Shown: positions 44,131 to 57,965 of the stretch, in pieces
How the letters are laid out: every line of letters starts with the position of its first letter
Numbering within the stretch: position 1 is the stretch's first letter
DNA from: Miscanthus floridulus
Taxonomy: Eukaryota > Streptophyta > Magnoliopsida > Poales > Poaceae
DNA: 64,000 nucleotides
Assembly (NCBI RefSeq): GCF_019320115.1
Contig: NC_089581.1
Coordinates: 70,328,448-70,392,447 of the forward strand
Reading direction: 5' to 3'
Notes under the pieces: generated by a model
Seen by the model: the letters and a program-made list of their open reading frames with translations, nothing else
What the model was told of the DNA's origin: nothing
The model's database searches: none
Position numbers and translations under genes: made by a program

Positions 44131-44855
44131 CTAGGTCCTGATTCGTATCATCTTGGTTGGGTCGGTGGGGTCAATTCCCTCCGCCTTGGTTTCCTTGAAT
44201 GGGCGGAAGGCCATCAAGGAGGTTGGTTTGTTGCAGTCCAGGACTACCGGGGTCGATGACTCCCCGAGCCGCGGGAGCTCGGACGAGTTGATGACCGCGG
44301 TGGCGAGCTCAAAATGCTCGCAGTCGCACGTGAAGGCGTGCGAGAAGGCGCTGCTCACGGTGATGACGCCATTAGGTCCTAGCATCTTCAGCTTGAGGTA
44401 GGTGTAGTTGGGGATTGCCATGAATTTGGCGTAGCATGGCCGCCCCAAAATGGCATGGTAGGACCCTGGGAAGTCCATCACTTTGAAGGTGAGGACCTCC
44501 GAGCGGAAGTTAGCTCAGTTGCCAAATGTGATGGGCAGGTCGATCTGCCCGAGTGGGTATGCCTACGCTCCTAGGATCACCCTGTGGAAGGGGAACCCGC
44601 TAGGTGGAGTTCCGACTGGGGGATGTGCATGGCGTCGAGGGTGTCGACGTAGAGGATGTTAAGGCTGTTGCCTCCATCCATCAGCACCTTGGTGAGGTGC
44701 TTCTTGCGGACAATGGGATCGATGACGAGTAGGTAGTGTCCTGGTCTTGTGACATGGGAGGGATGGTCCCTCTGATCGAAGGTGATCAGAGATTCCGACC
44801 TGCTGAGGAAGGAGGGGACAGCCGTCTTGGAGGTGCATGCCTCCCTATAGCGCAC
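44131..44855 (-). pseudogene. Outer element protease region
   Basis: GHYLLVIDPIVRKKHLTKVL leads into MDGGNSLNILYV (DGG-type active site). After a break, GSYHAILGRPCYAKFMAIPN and YTYLKLKMLGPNGVITV follow. This is the same layout as the inner element. Confidence 0.8.
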
Positions 44856-44889
44856 CTTGTGCTGGCGCTTGGACTAGATGGCGTCAGAT

Positions 44890-47152
44890 CTGCCGAAGAT
44901 CATGATGCATTCCTCAGGGTCGAGGAAGTTGTTTCCGTCCTTGCCCATGGTGCCTCCTTTCTTGGCTGCCGCCTCTTTGCCGTCTCCTTCTTTTGGCCCG
45001 CCGGCCTATCATAGGAAACGTTTGAGGAGCTCATAGTCCTTGTAGAGGTGTTTGATGGGGTAGGCGTGGTTGGTGCATGGGCTATCCATGAGCTTGTTGA
45101 AGTGGTTAGGCAGGCCCTGCTGGGGCTGCTTCCCGTGTGATCAGCTATGGCAACCAACGCTGTGTCGTTCGGTTGGCGCCGATCCTTTCTATTCTTCTTG
45201 CCCTTCTGTGTGGAGGGGCCCTCGTCTTGGTCCGCACGCTTGGCCTTGCCTTTGTCCTGGCCTCCATTGAAGACCGCTCTGACTGCCTCCTCACCAGAGG
45301 CATGGTTAGTGGTAACGTCGAGCTGGTCATGGGTGGTACAGGGCTTCAGGCAACCAAGCTTGTGGATCAGGGACTCATAGGTCGTCCCGGAGAGGAATGC
45401 GCTGATGACACCCACGTCGACGACATCAGAAAGGGAGTTGCACCGTTGGGAGAACCTATGGATATAATCCTACAGGGACTTGCTGGGCTCCTACTGGTAG
45501 CTGTTGAGGTCCCAAAAGTTACCAAGGCGGACATACGTGCCCTAGAAATTTCCAATGAAGACCCTCTTGAGGTCCACCCAGTTGTAGATGCTGTCGTGTG
45601 GGAGGAATTCAAGCCATGCTCGGACGTGTTCCCCTATGCAGATGAGGAGATATTGAATGATAAACAGGTCATCATCCACCCCTCCGGCTCAGCAGGCGAG
45701 CCAAAAATCTTCGAGCCAAATACCGGGGTTCATTTCCCCAGTGTACTTAACGATGTTGGTGGGCGGTTGGAAGCGCTGTGGGAATGATGCTCTCTGGATA
45801 TGTCGGCCAAAAGCCCGTGGTCCTGGGCCCTCAGGGCTAGGACTCTGGTCGTCTGGCTGGTGACCTTGCCTAGGGCACGTTTCACCGCTCCCCTCGATGG
45901 TTTGGCTGGGACCCATGTCGCCTGCCCTCATCACCACTCGGTGGGCATCATCATCATGCTAGGCCTGACGCCGGTTGCTGATGGTGCTATGAGCATCTTG
46001 GTGCGGGCTAGGCCATTCGCGTACCAGTGGTCGGTGTAGAGCAGGCGCCAGGTTGGACCACGGCGCAGCCGCTGCCTCCCGAGCCACACTTGGCTGCTAT
46101 AGTGGTGAGCAGATCAAGCGATCCATCTGGTACGTCCCCACTCCCCTAGTGGGGAGAGAGGGCGCGTGTCGGAGTCATGATGTGGAGCTTTCTGCCTGTT
46201 GAATGGCGGTGGCTTCTACCAGCGCCAGAGGTTCCGATAGACCACCCACTCCTAGGGGTCGACGGGCTCTAGAACGCCACGCAGAAGCATTACCGCAGAG
46301 GTGATGTTCTGGCTAGCCTGAGATAACTATGGAGGGTCATTCCCCTCATTCATGATGTCGTGCTAGACTAGTCGGGTCATGCACATGGGGCGCAACGTGC
46401 TGCACTGAGCGCGCCGGTGTAGGCTGTAGTTGGTTCTGCCGTCGTTGTCGTAGCTCCTCGACGTGCTCTTGCGCAAGTGTGAGGGACCCCGCATGCGGGG
46501 CCGGAGGGGTGTGAGTTTGTGCAGACTCCGCCACCATCGGTGGCCGTCCTAGGGCGTCTGCCATAGTGCACTCCCTGGACGGATGGTGGCTAGGTGCCAC
46601 ATTGTCGATGCTAGAGCCATCGCTCTCGACCTCATCATCTAGGAGTTCGTGGAAAGTGGTGGGAGCATAGCTCGCCATTCCCACGAATTTGGATGTGAGA
46701 GGGGGCGTCGCCAGCATCCCTCGGAGCCCCCGAGCGTATGTGCCCACGAGGGACGCGAGGCCATAGGGGAACCGATCGTACGATGTTTGTGGTGCGAACA
46801 ATATGGTCCCTCTGGATAATCGGTGAGAGATAGTAAATAGAGAGTAAATAACAGTATGTACATTACTCATAGCAGGGTTTGAGCAGAGAGTTTGCTCGGA
46901 ATGAAGCGTAGGTGCCTCATCGTTGAAGTCATCGTGCGTCCCAGAGCTGATGGAGGGCGCCCCTCCGACTGGCGCCGGAACGAGTGCCTCCTCGCGGAGG
47001 TGTAGTACACTGAGCTGGTCGGCGACGAAGTCTAGGCTTCTGAAGAGGAAGGCCTGGGACAGCTCGAAGATGGGTGGAACCCACATCCCAATAGGTGGGA
47101 GTGCGGGGAACTCCAGTGAGCCGAAGCGAGTCGTATCGCTTGAGCCCGCCAT
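44890..47152 (-). pseudogene. Outer element gag
   Basis: The likely ATG at 47152 (MAGSSDTTRFGSLEF) lies about 80 bases after the LTR. The N-terminal part includes SHHPSRECTMADALG, the gag signature shared with the inner element. The core lies at about 45730-45350 (GIWLEDFWLAC, AFLSGTTYESLIHKLG), followed by a Lys/Asp-rich basic region. Several stops split it. Confidence 0.78.
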
Positions 47153-47214
47153 GGCAAAGGTGGCGGAAAAGTGGGCATCCGATGACCAAAAAGTGTTGAA
47201 CGTACATCGTCTTC

Positions 47215-47232
47215 CCCATGGACGGCGCCAAC
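47215..47232 (-). promoter_or_regulatory. Primer-binding site of the outer element
   Basis: Minus strand GTTGGCGCCGTCCATGGG directly follows the 5' LTR. This is the expected position for a tRNA primer-binding site; TGGCGCCGT-type sites are common in this lineage. Confidence 0.6.
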
Positions 47233-48442
47233 TATCGGTGCAGAAAGTGACCAACATGTAAATATTTGTAGTTTTGCCGTACGTTATGATCGGAGGTGGC
47301 CTAGCACTCAATGACACAGGGTTTATACTAGTTCTGGCAATGTACCCTACATCCAGTTTGAGTCAATTGGTGACTTTATTCCTGAGCCCAGGTGCTCGAA
47401 GTTTGTAGTGGGGTTACAAACGAGAAGGAGAAAGATGGGGGGTACAAGAGGTCCGGTTGGGCTCTGGTCAGAGGGTCCGAGAGTGATGGGAGCTCCGCTA
47501 TGTGCTAAGTGAACTTGACCGATCTGAATGAATCTATCCGTTGGGAGAGAGTGCATCCCCTTTTATAGATGAAGGGGGTGGCCTTACAAGTGAGAGGGAG
47601 AGAGTACGTATGCTACTAAGCCTTATTGTCCATGCCGGCGGGTATAGGATGATGGCAGGCGCCCATAATACTGTTGAATGTCAGATGCACGTGGGAGGTT
47701 GTGTTGTCTCCTTCAGGTATGGCAGACGTCGGTGCCTGCCACACTGTTGATAGCCGGAGGCATGCAAGGGGTTTTACCATGTTCGTCTGGTGAGGTAAAT
47801 GTCGGCGCCCACAACACTGTTGATGCCCAGAGGCATGTGGGGGGAGCCTTACCGCATTTATCTAGTATGGGAGTTGATGGCGCCCACAACACTGTAGGGG
47901 AAAATGTCGACGCCTACAACACTGCTTCGGTTCTGCCATGCCAGGTAGGTCATAGGGTACTGTCTGGCAGGTGCACAAGGTACGGTCCCTGGTATTGCGG
48001 TTTGACTTGTGTACCCTGCCTTACTTTCTCCATCCGTTTCCTAGTCCTTACCGAGCGGGCGTCCCCGGTCGATCGGTCCCAGTCGGCTCTGATTGCGCCA
48101 GTCAGAGAGGAGCTATAAGCAGGGGTTTGGCGCATTCCTGGTCGGAGAAGCGGATCGGAGTCGGAAGCAGTGTTTGGCTAGGCCTTTCAGTCGGAGAGGC
48201 CATCCGGAGGTGGGCTAGAGATCGAAGCGAGTGCTCCAGTCGAAGAGGCAGGCTAGAGTCGGAAGCGGGCGTCGTTCCTCCTCAGCTAGGCCTTCCGGAC
48301 GGTGATTGGATCGCCCTTCTAGCCTGTTGTTTAGGTATTTGGGCCAGCCCTTGAGTTACGTGTTGCTCGCAACATTGTCTGTTGGGCCGAGCTTTCGTTG
48401 GGAAGCCGGTCCACAAGGGACCTTGGGTTTATGAACCCGACA
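47233..48442 (-). repeat. Outer element 5' LTR (1210 bp, intact)
   Basis: On the plus strand it runs from TATCGGTGCAG to ...GAACCCGACA, followed by ATTAG (48443-48447). It contains AGGAT once, the site into which the inner element inserted in the other LTR. Confidence 0.95.
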
Positions 48443-49810
48443 ATTAGATTCATTTATGGAAATGCACAATTTTATTTATGATAATGTATGATGCAATGTA
48501 TATGGATAAGACCATAACATTTTTTGTTCCTTAGTTGCAATGTAGATTAGTGTTGGCAGTCAATAATAGTGCCTTTGGGCTCAAGAGCAACCAGCGGTGG
48601 GTGCTGGCGGTGAACAGGCGCGCGACTAGAGGAGAAAGAAGAGAAGGGAGAGGAAGAAGGAAGTCTGTGCGTGGCTCTGTATGTGCCCCTGTCGCGCTAA
48701 GCTGATTGGCACAGCAGCTGCCGCACCAGACGTGGTTGCACGGCAGGGGTCCACGTCAGCATGGCAGTGGCACGGCAGTAGGGTATTTGCCGCACCAAGG
48801 AGATTAGCGCGGCCAAATAGACGGTCTCATAATAGGGCTGGTAGAACAACTATTTTGCAATGGGAATATGAATAGGTACAACTATTTTGGAAATGGGGAA
48901 GCAGAGGAAGCAAAGGTTGAGGACTAGTAGCAGTTATTTGGCAAAATTTAGCGCTGCTGTCAAGACGGTCTCTCTCTCCCTCTCAATAGAATGCTAGACA
49001 AATTCTGCAGAACAATGGACAGTGCGAGGAGCACACACGCTATTTCTTTATAATAACTAGGTGAGGGCCTGTGCGTTGCAACGGGAGCTGAAAAATTTCT
49101 AACACAATAATAATTGCATAGATGTTTACAAAATCACGCATGCTTGAAATTTAAGTGACTATGCCACTATGGAGTTGGCCAGTTGAGAATATCTACATAC
49201 TGATCATGTATGAGATTCGGCTTCATTAGCATACCTTTCACGCCAGACGCGTGCGGTCCCCTCCGTGTTGGCACCATATCTAATAGTCATCCTGTAACAG
49301 TCACGTCCTCCCTACATGTTGTGCATCTATGGGCCTTTGCTCGTGCATATAGAACACATCCCTGTCTTTGTTTGGTCGCCCTGTCCTACCCTCTCGAATG
49401 GGGCTAGGATTGGATCGTGAGGGGGCAGGAAGGGACAGGCCTTCTCGGGGGCCTCGTTGTTGCCATGACGATGCCCAAAACCCTAGAAGCTGACGAGATG
49501 GCAAAGAAGATCGAGGTCATGGGATGGGGCAGTTGCGGCTTGCGGGAGCTAGGCCCACATATCGGCAAAGGTTGTGGGAGCTGCTCATGTCCATGATAGC
49601 CGAGAAGGAAGGAGAAAAATATCAGAGAAACTGCTGGAGCACCAGAGGTCTGTGGTATCGGGCAGGATGTAATTTGCCCGATGGACGATAACTATAAGCA
49701 TTTTTTAGTTGTAGAGAAGAGATAGAGATAATAATACTGCATCCATGCCTCCAAACAATTCATGACATTTTAGGCCTCCTTTAAAACGTAGGAATTTCAT
49801 AGGATCGAGT
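48443..49810. other. Intergenic stretch between the outer retrotransposon and the CACTA element
   Basis: No gene recognised. The left part has GCGCGGCCAAATAG-type motifs that may pair with 11620-11690. The motif GTGCGTTGCAACGGGAG near 49070 is common in grass transposons, but I cannot assign a family. Confidence 0.4.
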
Positions 49811-50269
49811 CACTACTACGATAAAACTTAACCGAGGTGTTTGACAAAGGGGCTCGGAGGCGGGCAGGCATTTCAACTGCCTCGGTTAATACTTGGGATT
49901 AACCGAGGCAGTCATTTTTATTAACCAAGGCGGTCATCGATTAACCGAGGTGGTAAAAAAACAATCGCCTCCTAAAATATATGAATAGAGGCGGGCCTCC
50001 AAAATGCCTCCATTTTCAGAGGTGGGTCTCTTAAAAGGCCTACCTCCATTATTATGGCTGAGGCCCAGCCAAAGTCCATAACCACCCATCCTATCGGGCT
50101 TATATAAATAACAGAGTTAGGGTTCACTTCTCACCTAGCCGCACTCTCTGCACCCTCCCTCTCGCTCTCCCTCTCCGAACCCCCTCCCGCTCCCTACCTC
50201 TCGCTCTCCCTCTCCTAGCCCAACACAAGGGCGGCGGCGGACACACTCTCCTCACGTACATGCGCCCCC

Positions 50270-53200
50270 TGAAAGGTCCTAATATGGCCGGAGGAGGGGT
50301 GAATAGCATATTAAAAATCTCTACAAAGCACTAGAGCAATTGATTAGTATGACAAATGATGTAATGCAATTTTGCTCTAGCTCTACAAGGGTTGCAAGCC
50401 ACCTATTCCAATAATTCTAGTTGCTATGAACACTATCACACACAAGAGCTAACTCACTACTCACTAAGCTAGTGTGCTATCATGGACTAACTAAAGAGCC
50501 ACACTAACCAAACTAACAAGCTCTCAAAGACTAGCTACGCCAAAGAGCTTGACAACTAGTTTGCAAGAATATAAATGAGTGAGTAGGGTGATTATACCGC
50601 CGTGTCGAGAAATTGAACCAATCACAATGTAATCAATCCAATCACCAGGAGAAATCCAATCACACAAGAGATACAAGATTTTTCTCCCAAGGTTCATGTG
50701 CTTACCGGCACGCTAGTCCCCATTGTGTCGACCAACACTTGGTGCTTCGTCAGCTAAAAGGTGTTACACGAACCTCGTCCACACAATTGGATATGGCAAG
50801 AACCTACCCACAAGTGAGGTAACTCAATGACACAAGCAATCCACTAAAGTTACCCTTTAGCTCTCCACCGGGGAAGGTACAAGACACCTCACAATCACCG
50901 GAGCTAGCCACGAACAATCACCAACACATGCCGAAGCTCCTCCGCTACTCCAAGCCGTCTAGGTGATGGTAACCACCAAGAGCAACAAAAAATCCGCAAC
51001 TATAATGATCCCTAAGTGCCACTAGATGCAATCACTCAGACAAATGCACTTGGAATCACTACCATTCTCACTATGATAATGAATTAGTGATGGAGATGAG
51101 TGGGAGGTGTTTGCTTAGGCTCACAAGTATATCAAGTATGTCAAAGTGCAAAGAGAGTGAACCTAGGGCCGACCAAACACTATTTATAGAGCCCTCAAAC
51201 AAATGGAGCCGTTAGGGTCAAGAGAGGGCGCTCTGCACACTGACCGGACATGCCGATCGAGATGACTGGACACGCCGGCCTCAGCGTCCGGTCGCTGGAT
51301 GGCCTCCACATGTCATCCTTTCAAATCTCAGCCACTAGATCTCAATGGCTATTTTCTAAATGCGTGAACAGTTAAGTCATGACCGGACTCAGCGCTCTAG
51401 TGACCGGACTCTCAACACCATGGCATCTGATCATTTACGGAAAAGTTCCAGAGCCAGAAATTACCGATCGAACATGTTCAATCAACGTTGACCTGATGCG
51501 CCCCCAGCGTTCGGTCCTTTCACTGCTCAGCAGCACGCTCTCGAGGTGCTGACACCAGCGTACGTCACACTCCACCTGACACGGCCCCTGCGTGTCCGGT
51601 CACAAATACTGTGCAGGGTTCGAACGCCACCGATTTGGCAGAACCGCCTAATCTAATGCCTCCCAGGAGTGCTTGTCTTCCATTAGACACTAATTACTCA
51701 AGAGAGGACACTAAACTACGTAGTTCCGTCGAGCACACCCCAAGGGAGAAATAAAAAATCCACATTTTTCCATTAGAATCATAAATGAGAGAATACAACT
51801 TACAACATTCTTAAGTCATTTCTTATATCACTTTATTACAGTAACAGAACATTACCTCAATTGATTATAACAACGGAATATAACAATGTTATCAGAGTTA
51901 TAGAAGAAGCAAAGATTAATTTAATGACATGGCGGAGCATTAACGTAGTGGACATTTATATACAAGAGATGCTAGCAGATTTTATATCTTTTTTATAAAA
52001 AAACTTTTAGTGAGGGTTATAAATAAACACTATGGTCATAGCGTAAAGAAATCCTCTCTGAGCCCACCAGGAGGTTTCTACACACAAGATTTAGCTCTAA
52101 GTATCCTATGATCACGTGCAACAGGGGGAATAAAACCCTGAGTACTCGATTGTACTCAGCAAGACTTACCCAACTGGAGAAAAATAAAAGACTCCAAGGA
52201 TATGCAAGGCTTATTTGGCTTGTGGGTTATTGCATCTGCGGAAGCATTATTAAATGTGCGCCCTTATATTCAATTTTATTAGCAGTCATCATTAGTTCAT
52301 TAACTAACTATTCTATGTAAGCACCTATGCTACTTTCAAGCAGGTGGTAAGCAATTAGAACCATTTTATCACCTTTCAAGTTCCAGTTCTTACTACGGTG
52401 CTAGACCATAGCCAAGTCGTACCATCTTATAGAAATAGCGATTCACGAATCAATGTATCCTAGCTGGGTACCCTAAAACACATGCCCCGTTTGTACCCCA
52501 GACACAAACAAGACCAACCCATTTCACTCCTATCGAGGTGTCCAGGTCCCCGTCTAAACTTGGACTCTAAGCCCCCACACTTGAGACCTAGTCTCAGCAT
52601 GGTGCTTAGACCTCCACCTTTCCCCGCCTCTAATTAGTTGGTCTGGAAAGAGCTAGAACCCATGATAAGAGCATAATGAGCCTTTCTGCTCCCATAAGCA
52701 GTATGTGCTTAGGATAATGTCTGTGACCTAACAACCATCCACAGCAACGGACGGTCCTCAATCGACACAGGCGGAACAAGTGCAATCCGAGCCTCACTCG
52801 AATGCCTAACCAAGTCCAGATCCAAAGTACCATTCCGCCCGGTCTCCAATTATCATTCATATAAATTTCATGTGATAGGAATGTAATAACAACAATAATA
52901 TATTTCCTATCTCTCATGAGTGACAGGTAATCACTCGACTTCTACCGGGTCCTATAGCAGAGCAATCTACACGATCCTGACATACTAGTAGGACTCATAG
53001 GATATATATATATATATATATGCAAGTGGTTTCATTATATATATATGCAAGTGGTTTCATTCAACTCCTTAAAACTTAATGCACAAGCATAAAATAAAGT
53101 GCAGAATAATAGGGGTTATGCACTGGGGCTTGCCTGGGTAAGATATAACTAAAAGTTAGGATTCCATCATGGTGACACAATCATCAAGGCACCATCATTT

Positions 53201-56200
53201 CCGCTACTCCGATAATCTCCACGATCCATAGTTGTTCCTATTATGATATATGTGGATGCAAAGCAGAGATGTAAATAATCAACGGCAACCAAAATTCTTA
53301 GAAATATGATTATGCCTCGCAAGCTAACGAGATAGCTCTAATAACTAACATGCTAGGCTATGTATCCATGTTGTCGAATAAGGCATTATTTCCCGGAAAA
53401 TGTTCTAGTTTTAAAATCCCAAGGTGTTTCGGCATTTTATTGATTAAATATATATTTTCGAACTAGGGCTCATTTAGCTACCTTAGTAAACTAATTATTA
53501 TGGAGCTACAAAAATTATAGTGAGCACTTAATAATGTTAGGAATTTACTGTGAAACTTTTAGAGCCAACACTATCGCCAATTTATCATAAAAATTCCTAC
53601 AAGTTTATATCTTACAATATTAAGCATCTCAAATTAATTAGATAACTACTGAAAATATTATAAAACTATGTGAACAAAATATACTAGCAGATAGATCATG
53701 ATTTTAGGAACCTAACAAAATTGGTTTCACAATTTTTGGTTAACTACACAATTTTATATTGAATTTACAAGTTTACCTTAGAAACTAAATTAGAAAATGC
53801 TTTAGAAAACAAAAAGGGCCGGTGGCAAGCATTTGGCCCAGCAGCCTAGCTTGGCCCAATGCAGAACGCAGGCACGCGTAGCAAGCTAGCCCAGCAAGCG
53901 GCCCAACACGGGATCCCTCACGCGCTGGCTATTTTATAGAAAAGACCTTGATCTATCAATTTATTATGTAGCACTATACGCACTATTCCTACCATCAGTA
54001 ATCTTGCAACCAAACTCTCGGATGTTTTCACCTTTACCATGGGGAGGTCCCTCGAAACCCTCCGTGCGCTGGCGCGGCAGCTAACGGCATAAGACGGTTA
54101 CTCCAGGCAAACTAGGTTCGCTACGACGGAAGTAAGGAGCCGACCACCATCTACAGCTAAACACGCAAGGATGGGTGACGGTTAGTGACACAGAGGCGCA
54201 CTATCGCGAGCAGCAGCAGCGAGTGGCTATCCATGATGGTGGTGCGCCTGTTCCGATGAACCTACGTACGCTCAGCAGAGCAGAGGTGGCGGATAAACAT
54301 TAGTGGCTCACCATGGTGTATGCCCTACTGACGGTTGAAGCAGGGGAACGCTGCGATGGTCTAGCTACGTGCGAGCTATCGGGGCAGCGATGCTCTGGGA
54401 TGGACACCCATGCGTCACCATGTCTTTGGTAAGTGCCCTAGCCAAATGGCGCGAGCACTAGATAGAGGAGGTCAAGGTGAGCTCATGGATACAAACAATT
54501 GAACCAATTTGGACCTTACCTCAATTTCACTGGCACGGCGGCGCACCTGGCCGGCGGCGAGAAAACACCAAATTGGCGGCCAGTAGTGCTCGGTTGTGCT
54601 AAGGTGAGGGTCAGGCTGCTAGCTGGCTTTCCTGTCTCACTTCTAGAATGCCAAATTGAGGTGTGGTGCCCCGAACCGCACATATTTATCATGCAAAGCG
54701 GGGCGATTCTATCGGTGAAAAGGGCAGGTAGGAGCGGTAGCTCTACAAGGCTGTGCCTCGGTTGAGGCTGCTATAATGAAGCAAGGCGTCCGCATGGGGA
54801 AGGCTCAGAGAGAGAGAGCGTCGTGGAGCGCCGTGATGGGACGGCTCAGCCATGGCGGGATGTGGGCGACGGTAGTGAATCAGCGATCGCGCGCGGGGCC
54901 ATCTCGCAGGGCCGGTGCAACAAAACGACGCGAGGGAGGGCAGTGACACCATGACATGGCAATAGTATGACATGACCATTAAGACAGGCAGTGGCTCAAC
55001 GAGTAGGTGATTCGAGCGATGGAACGAGTGCCATGTTGGCTAGACGAAGGCCACTGCGATATCGGCTTGGCCGGTAGCGAGGTGGGGCAGCAGCGCGTCG
55101 GCTAGCAGCTGCAGGGTGATGACAGCGGCCTGCTTGGGTTGGCCACGGCCAACCCATGGCCAGACAGGCCGACCAGGTTTGGTTTCGTAGCGTGTGAAAC
55201 ACGGCCAACCGCGTGACACCGAGCGACCGCGCGAGGTGACCGTGCGCATGGGCCAGGCACATGACGTGCACAAATTTTAAAGCAAAGCAAAAACTACTAA
55301 CGATCACAAGTGAGGCCTAGCTAATTCCCCTATCCTATAGTCAACATTACCAGCAACCTAGCAAAGCCATCGCCATGGTTAGAGAGCAACCAGTGAGGGG
55401 GATAGGAGGATGCCAACATGGGCTCGTCGCGCTAAATGCTAGTTCACGAATAGAGCGCATTCCAACGAAGTTTGGGGAATTTTTGCGAGAGCCACGTGAT
55501 ACCCAAGATAACAACCACCTATGCCATTCTCAAGTATTCACTTTGATGCAATCAACAATACCAAAGCATGCAGCTAGTGTTTAAACATTTTAGCTAGAAT
55601 TTAAATGTCAAGATAGCATTATCTTACTACTTTTCCGATACTTAGAAAAGTTAAGGTTCAATTCGAACAAACAACCATTAACACTTTTGTTACAATTTTT
55701 AAAAGGCCTAAACCCTATTAACTGCTACCAACAAGTATTTCATGCAATAGTCCATACCTTATACTAACCCATAGGAGCAAAATATTTAAGTACCATTTAA
55801 CTATTTTGCTCAATATAACTCGCCAAAAATGGTATTTTACACAATAGTTCAAGTGTTTGCCGACTTAACGAAAAGAGATTATCTGAACGTCAAATTTGAT
55901 TTTTGAGCTCCCAAGAGAACTAGTTAACACTATTTATTTTGATATTTTTTTCTCAACCACAAAAGTGAGTCACATAGAATTGTTTACCATTTCACGTGCG
56001 TTATAAATTTTAAAACCCAAAAACTTGTTTGGCTAATTCCTCTCGGACCTAAATCTCGGTGCTAAGCAAGCTCGTAACACCAGGGGTGTTACAACCGAGC
56101 ATAGCTTCTCCTCTGCGCCAACTGGCTAGACGCGCCCGGGGTGAGTCCGGTCACCCTGAGACTAGAGTCCGGTCAAAGACTTTCTCCTCCTTTCCTTTTT

Positions 56201-56693
56201 CTAAGTCCGCAACCTCTTCACCCTTGCTTCCAAGTTGCTAACCACAAAGTGTAGAACTTGTGTGCACGTGTGTTAGCATTTTCTCAAGCATTTTTCAAGG
56301 GTTAAATGTTAGCACACTAGGTTCCTAATGCATATGCAAGAATCATGCCACCTAGTGGCACTCGATAAACCGTTTAGCCAAAGAATTCCCCTCTTTATAG
56401 TATGGCTATAGATCATAAACATGATCATACTCTCTATAGTGTCTTGGTCACCAAGACCAAAACCCTAAGCAATACCTTTGCCTTGATCTTCATAGGGTTT
56501 TTGTTTTTCTCTTTCTTCTTTTGCAAGTTGAGCACTTGATCACCTTTTGGTCATCATCATCCACCATGATCATCCTCTTACTCCACCACTTGGCATGGGG
56601 CCATCCTTTCATGTCTACATACTTAGCACAAGGATTAGTCCCTAGGTTTCATCAATTATCCAAAACCAAACTAGGTCTTTCAATCTCACCTTT
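50270..56693 (-). repeat. Copia 3' LTR, interrupted by a solo LTR
   Basis: The ends are TGAAAGGTCCTAATATGG (50270) and CCTAGTTTGG... read as ...CTAGGTCTTTCA (56693). Subtracting the nested solo LTR leaves about 1.96 kb. Internal CCGGACTC/GACCGGAC repeats flank the insertion. Confidence 0.65.
51634..56093 (-). mobile_element. Solo LTR, Tekay/Del-type Gypsy, about 4.46 kb
   Basis: The minus strand begins TGTAACACCCCTGG and ends GGCGGTTCTGCCAAA. ACCGA occurs on both sides (51629-51633, 56094-56098). No coding domain is found. Segments such as GGGGCTTGCCTGGGTAAGAT (about 53127) are typical of large Gypsy LTRs, from memory. A TATATATA-rich pair of GCAAGTGGTTTCATT repeats lies near 53020-53060. 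Confidence 0.6.
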
Positions 56694-57965
56694 TTTGGTA
56701 ATTGATGATAACCTATTTACAAAGATGTTCAATGAAATCTTTTTGGATTCATGTTGCTTTCCCAAGCATATTACCATGTGTAAAGGTTATGGATAAGTTT
56801 CATAAACCTAATTTGGTAGTATTAGCTCCCCCTACATATATGTTAAGAGTTTGGATTTAAAAGCTTGCACATATGCATGGATTGGAAGTTTGGGAGAGTA
56901 ATAGCTACCAAATGATGCTAAGATATAAAGAATGAACCTTTGAATCGTGATACCAATCGGAGTAGCCATTTGAACACCATCGTTAGCACTATGATTTGCT
57001 AGATATCACTTAAAAAGCAAAGACAAACTAGATACCTCGTGAGATCAACATTAGAAGCAAGGTTCTAGTACCACTTGTAAAAGATCAAGGAATATCTAGC
57101 TATCCTATGCATGCTAGTTTTCATTTCATCAAACATTTTCTACAATCTAGCATACACCACACAAACATGGATATGGAATTTAAAAACTTGTGCCATGCAA
57201 GCAAACATATGTAATGCACATACAAATGCAACATACAAGATTATGAGCTTGCTCCCCCTACTTGTGTGCTTCAAATTTTAATTGATTCCTTTATTTTGTC
57301 ATAACAATTGTTTGCTCCTCCTATTTTACTATCTTTGTGAATTTCTCTCCCCCCTTGTCAACAATTAGCATAAAAGGTGAGCTCAAATTTTAGATAGGTT
57401 GGGGTGAAACCATGTTAAGTGAGGATCATTTCCCAATTTGGTTCAATCTAGATCACTTGTAAAAGATATTTAACTCGGTTTAATTAAGGACAAGCGTCTT
57501 CACACCTCCAAACAAGGGTTATCTTGTACCATGTTGAGTTAAACACTTATAGCTCATTTTCAAGATCAAACACTAGGTTCACAAGCCCACAAACATGTCA
57601 TATGCTACCACTAGATCATTTCAAGCATACATGCATTAGTGGTACCATACAAGCATCAAATTCATTTGATTTTCATGAATGAGCCTAAGACATGTGAGGA
57701 ATGACTAGATACACTAAACAAGTCCTTAGCAATGGATGAAAGACATGTCAATCAACTTTACCTTGCTTTCCTCGAAGGAGAGGCATGTCATATAATGGGG
57801 GTGCATCAACACATATTTGAGAAGTCAAGTATGTTTAATTCATTCCTTAGCTTGCAAAACCTCTTCTCATCAAGTGGCTTGATGAAGATATTGGCAAGTT
57901 GATCATCGATGCCCACACTCTCAATTAAAATGCCCCCCTTTTTGTTGGTGATCTTGCTCGCTCAT

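Larger units (their letters stand above)
12097..48442 (-). mobile_element. Outer Ty3/Gypsy Tat-lineage retrotransposon (with nested insertions)
   Basis: The LTRs are 1210 bases each and end in ...GAACCCGACA. ATTAG flanks the whole structure (12092-12096 and 48443-48447). Genes run on the minus strand in the order gag, protease, RT, RNase H, second RNase H, integrase (about 47.2 to 40.8 kb). A long non-coding 3' region then leads to the 3' LTR at lower coordinates. That LTR is split by the inner element (12515-29188). A 5.1-kb inverted-repeat composite sits in the 3' region. In about 300 aligned LTR bases I counted about 25 mismatches by eye, so the insertion is not recent. Confidence 0.92.
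50270..57964 (-). mobile_element. Truncated Copia retrotransposon inside the CACTA element
   Basis: The minus strand from about 57960 has the end of a Copia polyprotein (DHQQKGG, then ESVGIDDQLANIFIKPLDEK and RFCKLRNELNILDFSN). It is followed by a 3' region and an LTR (56693 to 50270, TGAAAGACCTAG...GGACCTTTCA). The polyprotein motifs are those of SIRE/Maximus-type Copia elements. Everything upstream of the RNase H end is missing, so no target duplication can be tested. Confidence 0.75.

Noticed and set aside
45137..45787. 216-codon plus-strand frame
   Set aside because: Lies opposite the outer element's gag core, which has clear motifs on the minus strand.
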